Positions 1-8,828 of a stretch of DNA of 32,420 nucleotides are shown piece by piece. Below the pieces are notes generated by a model. The model was given only the letters and a program-made list of their open reading frames with translations. It was not told where the DNA came from and ran no database searches. Positions within the stretch are counted from its first letter, which is position 1. Every line of letters starts with the position of its first letter. The stretch spans positions 1 through 32,420 of the forward strand of contig CAITNO010000044.1 of assembly GCA_903893795.1 (NCBI GenBank), given 5' to 3'. This DNA comes from Candidatus Hydrogenedentota bacterium. Its GTDB lineage: Bacteria; Hydrogenedentota; Hydrogenedentia; Hydrogenedentales; CAITNO01. Position numbers and translations under genes: made by a program.

Positions 1-18
1 GGGTACTGAAGGATGACT

Positions 19-296
19 TGTTGTGGCGTGGTTTCCAGACCACGCCACACTCTTCTGACCGAAGGTCTCCTCTTCCGTTCGCTGTGCATCCGCCGCGCGG
101 GACAAAGTACGAAGTGCGAAGTGCGAAGGGCAAAGTGCGAAGGGCAAAGGGCAAAAGAAGACGGAGGGATACTGCTCATCTCATTGCCGTCCGCACAGCG
201 CGCTTCTGGAAACAGCGTCCATATCCCGCAGATGATTCGGAGAAGAGGAGACCTTCGGTCGGAAGAGTGGCATGGTCCGGAGACCATGCCACAACA
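19..296. repeat. Composite inverted-repeat element with hairpin arms
   Basis: Two arms of about 58 bp (19-76 and 239-296) are imperfect reverse complements of each other, roughly 85% identical by eye. Each arm contains its own hairpin with a 10-bp perfect stem and 6-nt loop: 23-32 pairs with 39-48, and 267-276 pairs with 283-292. The sixth stem pair is G-C in the left arm and A-T in the right, a compensatory change that keeps pairing intact. The unit encloses a heptamer tandem repeat and has no transposase. It resembles REP/MITE-like non-autonomous palindromic elements; naming the family would need copies elsewhere in the genome. Confidence 0.6.
101..156. repeat. 7-bp tandem repeat (KGCRAAG-like), about 8 units
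   Basis: Consecutive heptamers read gacaaag, tacgaag, tgcgaag, tgcgaag, ggcaaag, tgcgaag, ggcaaag, ggcaaaa. The period is exactly 7, so translation cycles through all frames and gives KCEVRRAKCEG-like strings often seen as spurious proteins in environmental genomes. It lies between the arms of the surrounding inverted repeat. I see no coding role. Confidence 0.75.
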
Positions 297-300
297 GGGG

Positions 301-571
301 TCCCCGACGGTGACGGTGAACCAGGCGGCAGGCCAGATGGACCCGGCTCCGGTGCCCGGCGCCAGCGTTCCGATCCAGTTCACGGTGACGTTCAGCGAGC
401 CCGTGTCGGGCTTCGCCGGTGCCACGAACAAAGTGACCTGGGGCGGCACGGCCACGGGCATCAGCTACAGCATCACCGGGTCCGGCGCAACCTACACCAT
501 CAACGTGACGGCCTGCGGCGCGGGCACGCTCCCTGTCCGACTTCAGCAACAACTACTTCACCATAAACTAA
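301..571 (+). pseudogene. Remnant of a surface protein with an Ig-like domain (frameshifted)
   Basis: From 301 the first reading frame encodes a typical extracellular Ig-like segment (VTVNQAAGQMDP, then FTVTFSEPVSGF, then ATYTINVTACGAGT near 525). The expected continuation is lost, and a different frame from 530 encodes SLSDFSNNYFTIN followed by TAA at 569-571, which looks like a natural C-terminus of a secreted repeat protein. The two pieces are in different frames. The fragment begins immediately beside the right arm of the inverted-repeat element, with no ribosome-binding site or signal peptide. I read it as a truncated, frameshifted gene remnant. 572-705, up to the end of the next gene, holds nothing I can identify. 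Confidence 0.45.
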
Positions 572-705
572 AGCTTTGGCAAAACTTTGGAGCAAGGTTC
601 GGTTCGCCACGTTGGGCACCACAGGGGTTCCGTGAGTATGCGTAGCGCAACCACGGGCTTGAACCTGCGACAGAGGATGGTCCTGCGAGTCCGGTTTGCC
701 TGCAA

Positions 706-2937
706 CTATGGATTAGCTGTTGGCGGAGGCGGGGTGCGGGATGACTCTATCTCTGAGGTCATCTCGTGGGCAGGTTTGTTTGCCGGGTCGATCTCCAGCA
801 CTTTGCGAAGATGGGGGAGTGCCTTTTCACGCTGTCCCAGTTGGATGAGAAGGTTGGAGATGTTCAGCCGGGCGTTAATATATTCGGGCTTGATGTCCAG
901 CGCTTTCTGATACTCGGCCAGGGCCTCGCTGCTGTCACCCATTGTGGCGAACAGGCTTGCGAGGTTGTTGTGCGGGTCGGCAAAGCGCGGGTCGGCCTTT
1001 ATAGCTTTGCGGTAGTGGAGGATTGCCTCATCCGTTCTTCTCGTCTTGGCCAGGATGTCGGCAAGATTGTTTTGGGCCTGGGGAAATTCGGGTTTCCACC
1101 GCAGCGCCTGGCGGAAGTGCGCCTCGGCCTCGTCGATTCTCTTCATGCCCATGAGCACCGTTCCGAGGTTGTACCAGAGATGGGCGTCGTAGGGGTCGGT
1201 GTCCAGCGCCTGCCTGTAGTAGGCGGCCGCCTGCTCCAGTTTTCCCTGGTCCGCCAGCATTTCCCCCAGGGCCATGCGCACCTGCTTGTCGGCGGGGTTG
1301 GTTTTCAGAATCCGGTCATAGGCGTCCAGCGCCTTGTCGGTGCTTCCACGGGCCACCCAATACTGGCCCAGGCTGTACAGGGCCCGCACGGATTCGGGAT
1401 CGATGCGCAGGGCCTCGGCAAACTGGGCCTCCGCCTCGTCATACTTTTCCATCTTGCCCAGGGCTATCCCGAGATTTACGTGGGCGGACAGATACTCCGG
1501 ATTGACCACTATCGCTTCCCGGTACTTGTCGATGGCCTCCACGCAGTTGCCCTCTTCATAGAGGAGTGCGCCGAGGTTGTCGATGGAGCGCACATAGCGG
1601 GGTTCAAGCTTCAGTGCCCTCTCATACTGCTCGCGGGCGTCATCCCATTTTCCCTGGTTGGTCAGGGTGGCGCCCAGATTGTTGCGGGCCACGGGATTGT
1701 CCACCGTGACCGTCAGCGCATGGCGGATCAGCGTTTCACTGTTTTTCCAATAGGAGGTCTGCAGCACGGCCACCAGCGTGTAACAGGCCACGGCCAGCAG
1801 GGCGGCTCCGGTCAGGACGGTCGCGGGAATCCGCCGCGACTGACGAAACTCCTCCAGGCTCCAGGCAACCATGATGAAGATGCCGATGTGGGGGATGTAG
1901 GTGTAGCGGTCCGCATGGGAAAAGGCGCCCGCCTGCACCAGCTCTATCACCGGAACAAGCGTGCCGATGTACCAGAGCCAGCCGACGAGGAGCCAGGGAC
2001 GGCGCCGCATTTCCCTCAGGCAGACAAAGCTTATGACGACAAGCACCACGGCCGCCCCGGCAACCTGCCATGCCGGACGGGTGATCGGATGGGGGTAATA
2101 CAGCGCCAGCCCGAAGGGCCACAAGGTCTTCACCAGGTAGAGCACATAGACCACCACCGCGTTGGCACAGCGGCCCGTCAGGGGAACCACATTGCCAAAG
2201 CCGAGGTTCTTGCCGCGCATCTGCATGATTACCGTGATGGCGCACATTGCCGCCGTCAGGATAATCAGGGGCAGTTTCTCGACGGCCAGCCGCGTCATCC
2301 TGCGCGCCATGTCGACGATGGGCGCCGTGCGGTCCACACGGCCCAGCGGCCAGTAGTCCAGCAGCAGCAGCACGCAGGGAAAGGTCACCACCATGGGCTT
2401 GGACATGTATCCGAGCAGGAACATAAGCGCCACGGCCAGATAGCGCCGGACGCTGGGGGACTGGCGGTACCATGTGTAGGCGCCCAGCCCCGCAGCCCAG
2501 AAAACCATGCTCAGCACGTCCTTGCGCTCCGCAATCCAGGCGACAGATTCCACGTGCAGCGGATGGACGGCGAAGAGCGCCGCCGCCAGCGCGCTCGGCC
2601 ACAGGCTGCCGGTCATGCGGGCCAGCACAAGGAAGAGCAGCACGGAACCGAGTGCATGGAAAATAAGATTGGTCAGATGGTGGCCCCAGGGGCGCAGACC
2701 GTAAAGGTCGCAGTCGAGCATATGGCTCATCCAGGTGAGCGGATGCACATACATGGCGCGTTCGGTGGTGAAGGCCCAGACCACATTGGGCCAGCTCAGC
2801 CCGGCCAGCACGTGCGGATTGTCGGTCACATAGAGACCGTCGTCGTAATTGATAAAATCATGGGTCAGGGTTTGTCCGTATATGGCAACGCAGCACAGGA
2901 CAAGGCCCGCGCAAATCCATACTTTCGGCCGCTTCAC
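706..2937 (-). CDS. TMTC-like membrane protein with 9 TPRs (paralogue A)
   Basis: Predicted 743 aa. Residues 1-410 form a multi-pass membrane domain resembling GT-C glycosyltransferases of the TMTC/PMT type: first TM segment, then INYDDGLYVTDN with the acidic pair D32-D33 in the first outer loop, HPLTWMSHMLD (65-75), WGHH (84-87), HPLHVESVAWIAERKDVLS (125-143) and HADRYTY (341-347). Residues about 414-720 carry nine 34-residue TPRs. Animal TMTCs are protein O-mannosyltransferases; activity here is inferred. There is no GT41 (OGT) domain. I chose the GTG at 2937: a strong GGAGGTGG lies 5 nt upstream, and the resulting MKRPKVWICAG N-terminus matches paralogues B and C. Upstream ATGs would overlap or crowd gene B. 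It is the last gene of a minus-strand trio, with a 37-bp gap to B. Confidence 0.88.
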   Translation of the reverse strand: MKRPKVWICAGLVLCCVAIYGQTLTHDFINYDDGLYVTDNPHVLAGLSWPNVVWAFTTERAMYVHPLTWMSHMLDCDLYGLRPWGHHLTNLIFHALGSVLLFLVLARMTGSLWPSALAAALFAVHPLHVESVAWIAERKDVLSMVFWAAGLGAYTWYRQSPSVRRYLAVALMFLLGYMSKPMVVTFPCVLLLLDYWPLGRVDRTAPIVDMARRMTRLAVEKLPLIILTAAMCAITVIMQMRGKNLGFGNVVPLTGRCANAVVVYVLYLVKTLWPFGLALYYPHPITRPAWQVAGAAVVLVVISFVCLREMRRRPWLLVGWLWYIGTLVPVIELVQAGAFSHADRYTYIPHIGIFIMVAWSLEEFRQSRRIPATVLTGAALLAVACYTLVAVLQTSYWKNSETLIRHALTVTVDNPVARNNLGATLTNQGKWDDAREQYERALKLEPRYVRSIDNLGALLYEEGNCVEAIDKYREAIVVNPEYLSAHVNLGIALGKMEKYDEAEAQFAEALRIDPESVRALYSLGQYWVARGSTDKALDAYDRILKTNPADKQVRMALGEMLADQGKLEQAAAYYRQALDTDPYDAHLWYNLGTVLMGMKRIDEAEAHFRQALRWKPEFPQAQNNLADILAKTRRTDEAILHYRKAIKADPRFADPHNNLASLFATMGDSSEALAEYQKALDIKPEYINARLNISNLLIQLGQREKALPHLRKVLEIDPANKPAHEMTSEIESSRTPPPPTANP

Positions 2938-2942
2938 GGCGT

Positions 2943-2950
2943 CCACCTCC
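2943..2950 (-). promoter_or_regulatory. Shine-Dalgarno site fixing the GTG start of paralogue A
   Basis: On the minus strand this reads GGAGGTGG, with the GGAGG core 8 nt before the GTG at 2937-2935. It is the strongest ribosome-binding site near this gene and favours the GTG over the in-frame ATG at 2952, whose start codon would abut the site itself. Confidence 0.7.
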
Positions 2951-2974
2951 ATGCCCGCGCCAGACAGAAACTGT

Positions 2975-5212
2975 TCATGGTGCTTTCCTTTCCGATGCGG
3001 ACGGGGCCGACCTGCCCGCCTCAATGTTCTTCATCAGTTTCAGGGCTTCTGCGTTGTTGGGGTCGATTTCGAGCACCTTCTTCAAATGCGCCTCGGCTTC
3101 GTCGATTCGCTTGTTTCCCATTAGCAGGGTGGCCAGGCTCACATGCGCGTGAAGGAGCCCCGGGTCCGTCTTTAGGGCCTCTTCGTAGAAGCCGATGGCC
3201 TCCTCCGTCTTTCCCTGAAACGCGAGCACACGGGCCAGATTGACGCGGGCCTGGGCATAGCCGGCATCAAGGGCGATGGCCTTGCGGTACAGTTCAACTG
3301 CCTCGTCCAGGCGTTGCGCGTTGGCCGACAGGCTCGCCAGATTGTTGTAGGCCCGGGCGAAGTCCGGTTTCCATTGCAATGCTTCGCGGTATTTTTGGGC
3401 GGCATCTTCGGGCCGTCTGAGACTGGACAGGACGACACCCATGTTGTAGAGCGTCTGGGCGTCATGGGGTTCGGCCTGCAGGGCCTTTTCATAATACCCG
3501 AGCGCATCGCCCGGTCGGCCCTCGTCCACCAGCGCGTCCGCCATGGCAAGATTGGTCTTCTTGCCATTCGGATCCAGCTTCATCGCCTCGGTGAAGGCGG
3601 ACAAGGCCTCGCTGGTGCCTCCCAGGCTCATCGCAATCGTGCCGAGCCTGCAATAATCCTCCAGCGACTTCTTGTCTTTCTGGAGGATGCTGTTGTACTC
3701 GGCTTCGGCCGCATCCAGCTTCCCCGCCTGCTTCAGCGCAATCCGTAGGTTGGCGCGCGCCTTGGGCTGCTTCGGATTCACGGCGAGCGCCTCACGGTGC
3801 TTGGCCGCGGCCATGTCATACTGGCCCTCTTTGGAAAGGATCATGGCGATGTTCTCAATCGCATCGCTGTATCGCGGGTCGAGTTGGAGGGCTTTGCCGA
3901 ACTGCTCTTTGGCGGCATCGTATTTGCCCAGGTCGGCGAGGGCCACGCCAAGGTTGTTGCGCGAGGTGCTGTTGTCCTCCGTCACGGCCAGCGCATGGCG
4001 GAAAAGGGTTTCGCCGTTCTTCCAGTAGGTGGTCTGGTGTGCCGCGACAAGGCCGAACCCCGCAATCACCGCAACCGGGACACACGCCCCCACCGCCGTC
4101 GGAATCTGCCAGGTCTGGCGGAGTTCGTCCAGTCCCCAGGCAACCATGATGAAGATGCCGATGTGGGGAATGTAGGTGTAGCGGTCCGCATGGGAGAAGG
4201 TGGCAAACTGCACCAGCTCGATGACCGGCACCAGCGTTCCCACATACCAGCACCAGCCGACGATCAAATAGGGGCGGCGCCGGGCATTTCGCAGGCAGAA
4301 GAAGGTGATCCCGGCCAGTATCACGGCTGCCCCGGCCACCTGCCACAGGGGGCGCATGATCGGGTGCGGGTAGTACACCGCCAATCCCGCAGGCCACACA
4401 GTCTGCACCAGATAGAGCACATAGACGACCACGGCGTTGGCGCACCGCGCCAAGAAGGGAACCCGTTCGCCGTAGACCAGATTGTTGGCGCCCGCCTGTA
4501 TCATGAAGGTGAGCCCGCAGAAGAGCATGGTCAGCAGGAAGAGCGGTATCTTCTCGACGGCCAACCGTCCCGCCTTTCGGGCCACGGTGCCCAGGGAGGC
4601 GGCGTTGCTGATCTGGCCAAGGGGCCAGTAATCCAGGAGCAGCAGCACAAAGGGCAGGGTTGCCGCCATGGTCTTGCTCATCAGGCCCAGAAGGAACAGA
4701 AACGCCACGGCCAAATAGCGCCAAGGACCGGGGTGTTGCCTGTACCATGAGTAGGCGCCGATGGACCCGGTCCAGAAGAGCATGCACAGCACGTCCTTGC
4801 GTTCCGACACCCAGGCCACCGATTCCACGTGCAGCGGATGGACCGCGAAGAGTGCGGCCAGCAGTGCACTCGGCCAGATGCGCCGGGTGATGCGCGAAAA
4901 AACGAGAAAGAGCAGGAGCGTGTCCAAGGTGTGAAAGAAGACGCTGGTGAGATGGTGCCCCCACGGGCGCAGCCCGTAGAGGTTGCAGTCAAGCATGTGG
5001 CTCATCCAGGTGAGCGGGTGCATGTGCACGGCGCGGTCCGTGGTAAATGCCCAGGTCATATTGGACCAGGTCAGCCCGGCCTGTACCTCCGGATTCTCGG
5101 TGACGTAGAGAGGATCGTCATAATCAACAAAATCATGCAACAGTGTCTGGCCGTATATGGCCACGCAGCACAGGATCAGTCCCGCGCATATCCATCCGTT
5201 CCAGCGGTTCAT
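2975..5212 (-). CDS. TMTC-like membrane protein with 9 TPRs (paralogue B)
   Basis: 745 aa from an ATG preceded by a purine-rich ggagaagga. The architecture is the same as paralogue A: an N-terminal GT-C-like membrane domain with VDYDDPLYVTEN (acidic pair D32-D33), MSHMLDCNLYG, WGHH, HPLHVESVAWVSERKDVLC and HADRYTYIP, then nine TPRs. The WVSERKDVLC segment differs slightly from the WIAERKDVLS of A and C. TPRs 5-8 are strikingly close to those of paralogue C in both protein and DNA, while TPRs 1-3 are more diverged, suggesting gene conversion or a mosaic history. A role in transferring sugar to exported proteins is inferred from TMTC homology only. It is co-directional with C upstream and A downstream, with 37-bp gaps on both sides, so probably one transcript. 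Confidence 0.88.
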   Translation of the reverse strand: MNRWNGWICAGLILCCVAIYGQTLLHDFVDYDDPLYVTENPEVQAGLTWSNMTWAFTTDRAVHMHPLTWMSHMLDCNLYGLRPWGHHLTSVFFHTLDTLLLFLVFSRITRRIWPSALLAALFAVHPLHVESVAWVSERKDVLCMLFWTGSIGAYSWYRQHPGPWRYLAVAFLFLLGLMSKTMAATLPFVLLLLDYWPLGQISNAASLGTVARKAGRLAVEKIPLFLLTMLFCGLTFMIQAGANNLVYGERVPFLARCANAVVVYVLYLVQTVWPAGLAVYYPHPIMRPLWQVAGAAVILAGITFFCLRNARRRPYLIVGWCWYVGTLVPVIELVQFATFSHADRYTYIPHIGIFIMVAWGLDELRQTWQIPTAVGACVPVAVIAGFGLVAAHQTTYWKNGETLFRHALAVTEDNSTSRNNLGVALADLGKYDAAKEQFGKALQLDPRYSDAIENIAMILSKEGQYDMAAAKHREALAVNPKQPKARANLRIALKQAGKLDAAEAEYNSILQKDKKSLEDYCRLGTIAMSLGGTSEALSAFTEAMKLDPNGKKTNLAMADALVDEGRPGDALGYYEKALQAEPHDAQTLYNMGVVLSSLRRPEDAAQKYREALQWKPDFARAYNNLASLSANAQRLDEAVELYRKAIALDAGYAQARVNLARVLAFQGKTEEAIGFYEEALKTDPGLLHAHVSLATLLMGNKRIDEAEAHLKKVLEIDPNNAEALKLMKNIEAGRSAPSASERKAP

Positions 5213-5249
5213 TGATTCCTTCTCCGGTTTCGGGACGGGCGGGTTCTGC

Positions 5250-7487
5250 TCATGGCGCTTTCATCTCCGGTGTTGGCGAGGAGGTCATGCCCGTCTGAAT
5301 GCTCTTCAAGAGCGATATGGCGTCTGTGTTGCTCGGGTCAGTTTCCAGCACCTTCTTCAGCTGTGTTTCTGCCTCTTCGTTGCGGTGATTCTCAAGCAGA
5401 AGGCGGGCCAGGCTGATCCGTGCTGCCACGGCATCCGGCTTGATGGCGATGGCTTCCTCATACAGCTTCACGGCCTCTTCCGTTTCCCCCTGAAACGCGA
5501 GCAGGCTGGCCAGATTGACACGGGCCTGCGCGTAGCCGGGGTCAAGGGCGATGGCCTTGCGGTAATGCTCCACGGCCTCGTCAAGGCGCTGTGCATTTGC
5601 CGACAGGCTTCCCAGATTGTTGTGGGCCTGCGCGAAGTTCGGGTCCCTTTTCAGCGCCTCGCGGTATTTTTCGGCGGCCTCCTCCGGCCTCTTCATGCCC
5701 GACAGCAGCACCCCCATGTTGTAGAGCGTCTGCGCGTCCTGCGGGTCGGCCTGCAGCGCCTTTTCGTAATACCCGAGTGCATCGTTGAATTTCCGCTGCT
5801 CCACCAGACCGTCCGCAATGGCCATGTTCACTTTCTTGCCGCCGGGCTCCAGCTTTAACGCTTCCGAAAAGGCGTTAAGCGCCTCATCATTGCCGCCCAG
5901 GGTCATGGCTAGCGTTCCCAGTCTGCAATAGTCGTCCACCGACTTGGGGGCCTTCTTCACGAGCGCGTCATATTCGGCCATGGGCGCATCCAGTTTGCCC
6001 AGCTTCTTCAGCACGAGTCTGAGATGTCCCGCCGCGAGTTCATCATGCGGATTTACGGCCAGCGCCGCCCGATCCCTGGCGGCGGCTTCCTCGTAACGCC
6101 CTTTTTCGAAAAGGATCAGGGCTGTTCTGTACAGCGACGTGCAGTTGTTTGGGTCCAGTTGGAGGGCGCGGTCGAACTGGACTTCGGCCTCCTCGAGCCG
6201 CTTGTCGCCGAACAGGGCCCCGCCCAGATTGTTGCGCGAAGCCGGGTTGTCCTTCGTTACCGCAAGTGCGTGGCGAAACAGCGTCTCGCCATTCTTCCAG
6301 TATCCCGTTTGATGGACAGCGTCAAGGGTGAACAGAACAACGGCCATGACGGGCACGCCCACCACAACGGCCCTAGGAAGGCGTCCCGACTCCCAGAGGT
6401 CATTCAGCGTCCAGGCGGCCATGATGAAGATGCCGATGAGCGGGATGTAGGTGTAGCGGTCCGCATGGGAGAAGGAACCTGCCTGAACCAGCTCAATAAC
6501 GGGCACCAGCGTGCCCAGATACCAGAGCCAGCCAAAGATGAGGTAGGGGCGGCGGCGCATTTCCCGCAGACAGATGAGGGTAATGGCGACGAGCACCACG
6601 ACCGCCCCGGCGACCTGCCAGTCCGGCCGCATAATCGGGTGGGGGTAATAGACCGCCAATCCGAAAGGCCAAATCATTTTCACGAGATAAAGCACATAGA
6701 CGACCACCGCGTTGGTGCAACGGTTGACCAGCGGCACCATGGCGCCAAAGGAAAGGTTGTTGCCGCGCTCCTGCATGACCACCGTGACAGCACACATCGC
6801 CGCCGTCAGGAGAAACAGGGGAATCTTCTCCAGCGTCAGCCTTCCCAAGCGCCGCAGCATGTCACCGAAGGGGGCGGTGTGGTCCACCTGTCCCAGTGGC
6901 CAGTAGTCCAGCAGCAGCAGCACGAAGGGGAACGTGATCACCATGGGTTTGGACATGAAGCCGAGCACGAAAAAGATGGCTGTGGCCAGGTAACGCATAA
7001 GCCCAGGGCGTTGCCGGTGCCAGGCATAGGCGCCGATGCCTGCCGTCCAGAAGAGCATGCTTAGCACGTCTTTGCGCTCCGCAATCCAAGCCACTGATTC
7101 CACGTGCAGCGGGTGGACGGCAAACAGGGCGGCCACCAGCGCGCTCGGCCAGGTGCGGCGTGTCATGCGGGCAAGCACCAGGAAAAGCAGAATGGCGTCC
7201 ACCGAGTGGAAGAGGAGGTTGGTGAGGTGGTGCCCCCAGGCGTGCAGGCCGTAGAGTTGGCAGTCGAGCATGTGGCTGAGCCAGGTGAGCGGGTGCATGT
7301 ACATGGCCCGGTCGGTGGTGAAGGCCCAGAGCACGTTGGACCACATCAGTCCGGCCTGCACCTCCCTGTTGTCCGTCACGTACAGGCCGTCATCATAATT
7401 GACGAAATCGTGCGCCAGGGTTTGGCCGTATATGGCCAGGCAACACAGGGCTATGCCCGCACAAATCAGCCAGTTCCTGCCATTCAC
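5250..7487 (-). CDS. TMTC-like membrane protein with 9 TPRs (paralogue C)
   Basis: 745 aa from a GTG start; GGAGAG lies 8 nt upstream (7496-7501) and the N-terminus MNGRNWLICAG aligns with A and B. The membrane domain has the full motif set: NYDDGLYVTDN (D32-D33), WLSHMLD, WGHH, HPLHVESVAWIAERKDVLS, HADRYTYIP. Nine TPRs follow from about residue 414; unit 3 (LGKLDAPMAEYDALVKKAP) is the least canonical. It is the promoter-proximal gene of the A-B-C trio, so a promoter is expected in 7488-7951, although I cannot place one convincingly for this strand. Membrane location with extracytoplasmic TPRs is expected by analogy with TMTCs. The substrate is unknown; SPINDLY/OGT-type annotation would be wrong because no GT41 domain is present. 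Confidence 0.88.
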   Translation of the reverse strand: MNGRNWLICAGIALCCLAIYGQTLAHDFVNYDDGLYVTDNREVQAGLMWSNVLWAFTTDRAMYMHPLTWLSHMLDCQLYGLHAWGHHLTNLLFHSVDAILLFLVLARMTRRTWPSALVAALFAVHPLHVESVAWIAERKDVLSMLFWTAGIGAYAWHRQRPGLMRYLATAIFFVLGFMSKPMVITFPFVLLLLDYWPLGQVDHTAPFGDMLRRLGRLTLEKIPLFLLTAAMCAVTVVMQERGNNLSFGAMVPLVNRCTNAVVVYVLYLVKMIWPFGLAVYYPHPIMRPDWQVAGAVVVLVAITLICLREMRRRPYLIFGWLWYLGTLVPVIELVQAGSFSHADRYTYIPLIGIFIMAAWTLNDLWESGRLPRAVVVGVPVMAVVLFTLDAVHQTGYWKNGETLFRHALAVTKDNPASRNNLGGALFGDKRLEEAEVQFDRALQLDPNNCTSLYRTALILFEKGRYEEAAARDRAALAVNPHDELAAGHLRLVLKKLGKLDAPMAEYDALVKKAPKSVDDYCRLGTLAMTLGGNDEALNAFSEALKLEPGGKKVNMAIADGLVEQRKFNDALGYYEKALQADPQDAQTLYNMGVLLSGMKRPEEAAEKYREALKRDPNFAQAHNNLGSLSANAQRLDEAVEHYRKAIALDPGYAQARVNLASLLAFQGETEEAVKLYEEAIAIKPDAVAARISLARLLLENHRNEEAETQLKKVLETDPSNTDAISLLKSIQTGMTSSPTPEMKAP

Positions 7488-7951
7488 AAATAAAGCTCTC
7501 CAGTGCGGGGTTGGCCGCGCAAAGACGCACTACCTTCAAGGAAACAGGGGGTGTTTCCCGCGCTGCCGACACTCGGGGCCTGCGGTCCAATTTGCCGCTG
7601 CAGGGAACCAAAACAGGACACGTAAATCCCGGCAAGGCCAGTGTAAATTAAGGGGCAGCAGAATGCAATAGACCCATTGAAACCGCATGGCTCGCGTTCA
7701 CCCTCGACCATTACTGCCAAGTTTACCACGCTTCCCATGCGTTCCTTTTTCATGCCGACTTTAGTCCGCTTCACAGGCTCCTCTATAATCGTTCTGGGAG
7801 AGGTGGGGGAGGTACGACAGGGTGTTCCGCAAGGCGGGCCATTCGGCCAGGGAGTCTGCACGGTGAATCTTTCAAAGTCTGCCACCGGATTGAAATCTGA
7901 CTTTTCGCCCAAGGCGTTGGTTATATGGGCGATTCCGGCGGGGACAGTCGT
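7488..7951. other. Divergent intergenic region
   Basis: This 464-bp stretch separates paralogue C (minus) from the HAD phosphatase (plus) and should carry promoters for both. I see no convincing small gene. A 92-codon plus-strand open frame (7677-7955) has no family features or ribosome-binding site and runs into the HAD start. The one notable site is a perfect TATAAT at 7784-7789. Confidence 0.5.
7784..7789 (+). promoter_or_regulatory. Candidate -10 element upstream of the HAD gene
   Basis: A perfect TATAAT in GC-rich DNA on the strand of the HAD gene, about 160 bp before its start. The hexamer 17 bp upstream (ttagtc at 7761-7766) is a poor match to a -35, so this is a weak call. Confidence 0.3.
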
Positions 7952-8746
7952 ATGACGTCGCCAAAGCTCACCGAACTGCGTTTCTTCCTGCTCGACATGG
8001 ACGGCACTGTCTATCTGGGGCTCAATCCCATACCCGGTGCGGCCGATTTTATTCAGTTTCTTCGGGACAGCGGCCGCCGCTTTCTGTTCCTTACCAACAA
8101 CCCCACTTCCGATGCGGCCCGCTATGCGGAAAAGCTGTGCGGTATGGGCATTGGCGCGGTCCCGGAGGAGGTGCTCACGGCGGGTGCGGCCACGGCCGAT
8201 TATCTGGCGCACTACACGGACCACCGCCGCGTCTTTGTGCTGGGCACACCTTCCTTCGAGGAGGAATTGCGCCGGGCGGGGATTGAACCGGTAGAGGGGG
8301 AACCCGATGCGGTGGTCTTGTCTTTCGACACCACACTGACCTACGCCAAGCTCAAGCAGGCCTGCCTGTTGCTGCGCAAGGGATTGCCCTACATTGCCAC
8401 CAACCCCGACCGGGTGTGCCCCACCGAATACGGCTATATTCCCGACTGCGGCGCCATGGCGGCGCTGATTGCCGAGGCCACCGAGGGACGCACGCCGCTT
8501 TTCATTGGCAAACCCGCGCCTGAAATGGCGCGCATGGCCATGGAACGTCTCGGCGCCGACCCGGCCCGCACGGCCATGGTCGGCGACCGGCTTTACACGG
8601 ACATGGAAATGGCCCGGCGCGCCAACATGGCCTCCATTCTTGTGCTTAGCGGAGAAACCACCCAAGACGCACTCGACCAGGCGGAATGGCGTCCTTATTT
8701 TGTGTTTCCTTCGGTGCGTGAATTGGGACAGGCATTGGGAGAGTAG
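7952..8746 (+). CDS. HAD-IIA family hydrolase, NagD-like
   Basis: 264 aa from the ATG at 7952, preferred over the in-frame ATG at 7925 because GGGGA lies just upstream and the shorter N-terminus (MTSPKLTELRFFLLDMDGT) is typical. HAD motif I is DMDGT with nucleophile D15 and acid D17; motif II is the LTNN threonine (about 48); K187 lies in IGKPAPEM (motif III); motif IV is GDRLYTD with D212 and D217. The C2-type cap between about 60 and 180 and the length are standard for subclass IIA, which includes NagD, phosphoglycolate and p-nitrophenyl phosphatases. The substrate cannot be read from sequence. It is cytosolic, with no signal peptide. A prepilin-like gene follows on the same strand after 82 bp. 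Confidence 0.9.
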   Translation: MTSPKLTELRFFLLDMDGTVYLGLNPIPGAADFIQFLRDSGRRFLFLTNNPTSDAARYAEKLCGMGIGAVPEEVLTAGAATADYLAHYTDHRRVFVLGTPSFEEELRRAGIEPVEGEPDAVVLSFDTTLTYAKLKQACLLLRKGLPYIATNPDRVCPTEYGYIPDCGAMAALIAEATEGRTPLFIGKPAPEMARMAMERLGADPARTAMVGDRLYTDMEMARRANMASILVLSGETTQDALDQAEWRPYFVFPSVRELGQALGE

Positions 8747-8769
8747 AACCCTGCGAACGGCGCATTGCA

Positions 8770-8804
8770 GGACAGATGAAACCTTCGGGGTGTATTGTCT
8801 GTCC
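8770..8804 (+). terminator. UUCG-capped hairpin between HAD and prepilin-like genes
   Basis: ggacaga (8770-8776) pairs with tctgtcc (8798-8804), and the apex contains cc-ttcg-gg (8783-8790), a stable UUCG tetraloop. There is no U-tract after the stem, so it may be an attenuator or mRNA-processing hairpin rather than a terminator. It ends about 25 nt before the AGGAGA ribosome-binding site of the next gene (8829). Confidence 0.35.
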
Positions 8805-8828
8805 GATTGCCTAACAGGAGATTGACTC

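Noticed and set aside
101..156. Regular repeat as a possible CRISPR
   Set aside because: The 7-bp period with no spacers is a simple tandem repeat.
590..680. T-loop-like gcaggttcaagc on the minus strand suggesting a tRNA
   Set aside because: The flanking bases do not form a T stem, and no acceptor or anticodon arms can be drawn.
766..3243. 825-codon open frame on the plus strand across paralogue A, and similar long antisense frames over B-F
   Set aside because: They mirror GC-rich TPR genes on the opposite strand, have low-complexity His/Gln/Gly-rich translations, and match no family.
706..7487. Annotation of the TPR proteins as O-GlcNAc transferase (SPINDLY/OGT)
   Set aside because: No GT41 catalytic domain; the non-TPR half is a multi-pass membrane domain of TMTC/GT-C type.
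7677..7955. 92-codon plus-strand open frame before the HAD gene
   Set aside because: No recognisable features or upstream ribosome-binding site; overlaps the HAD start region.
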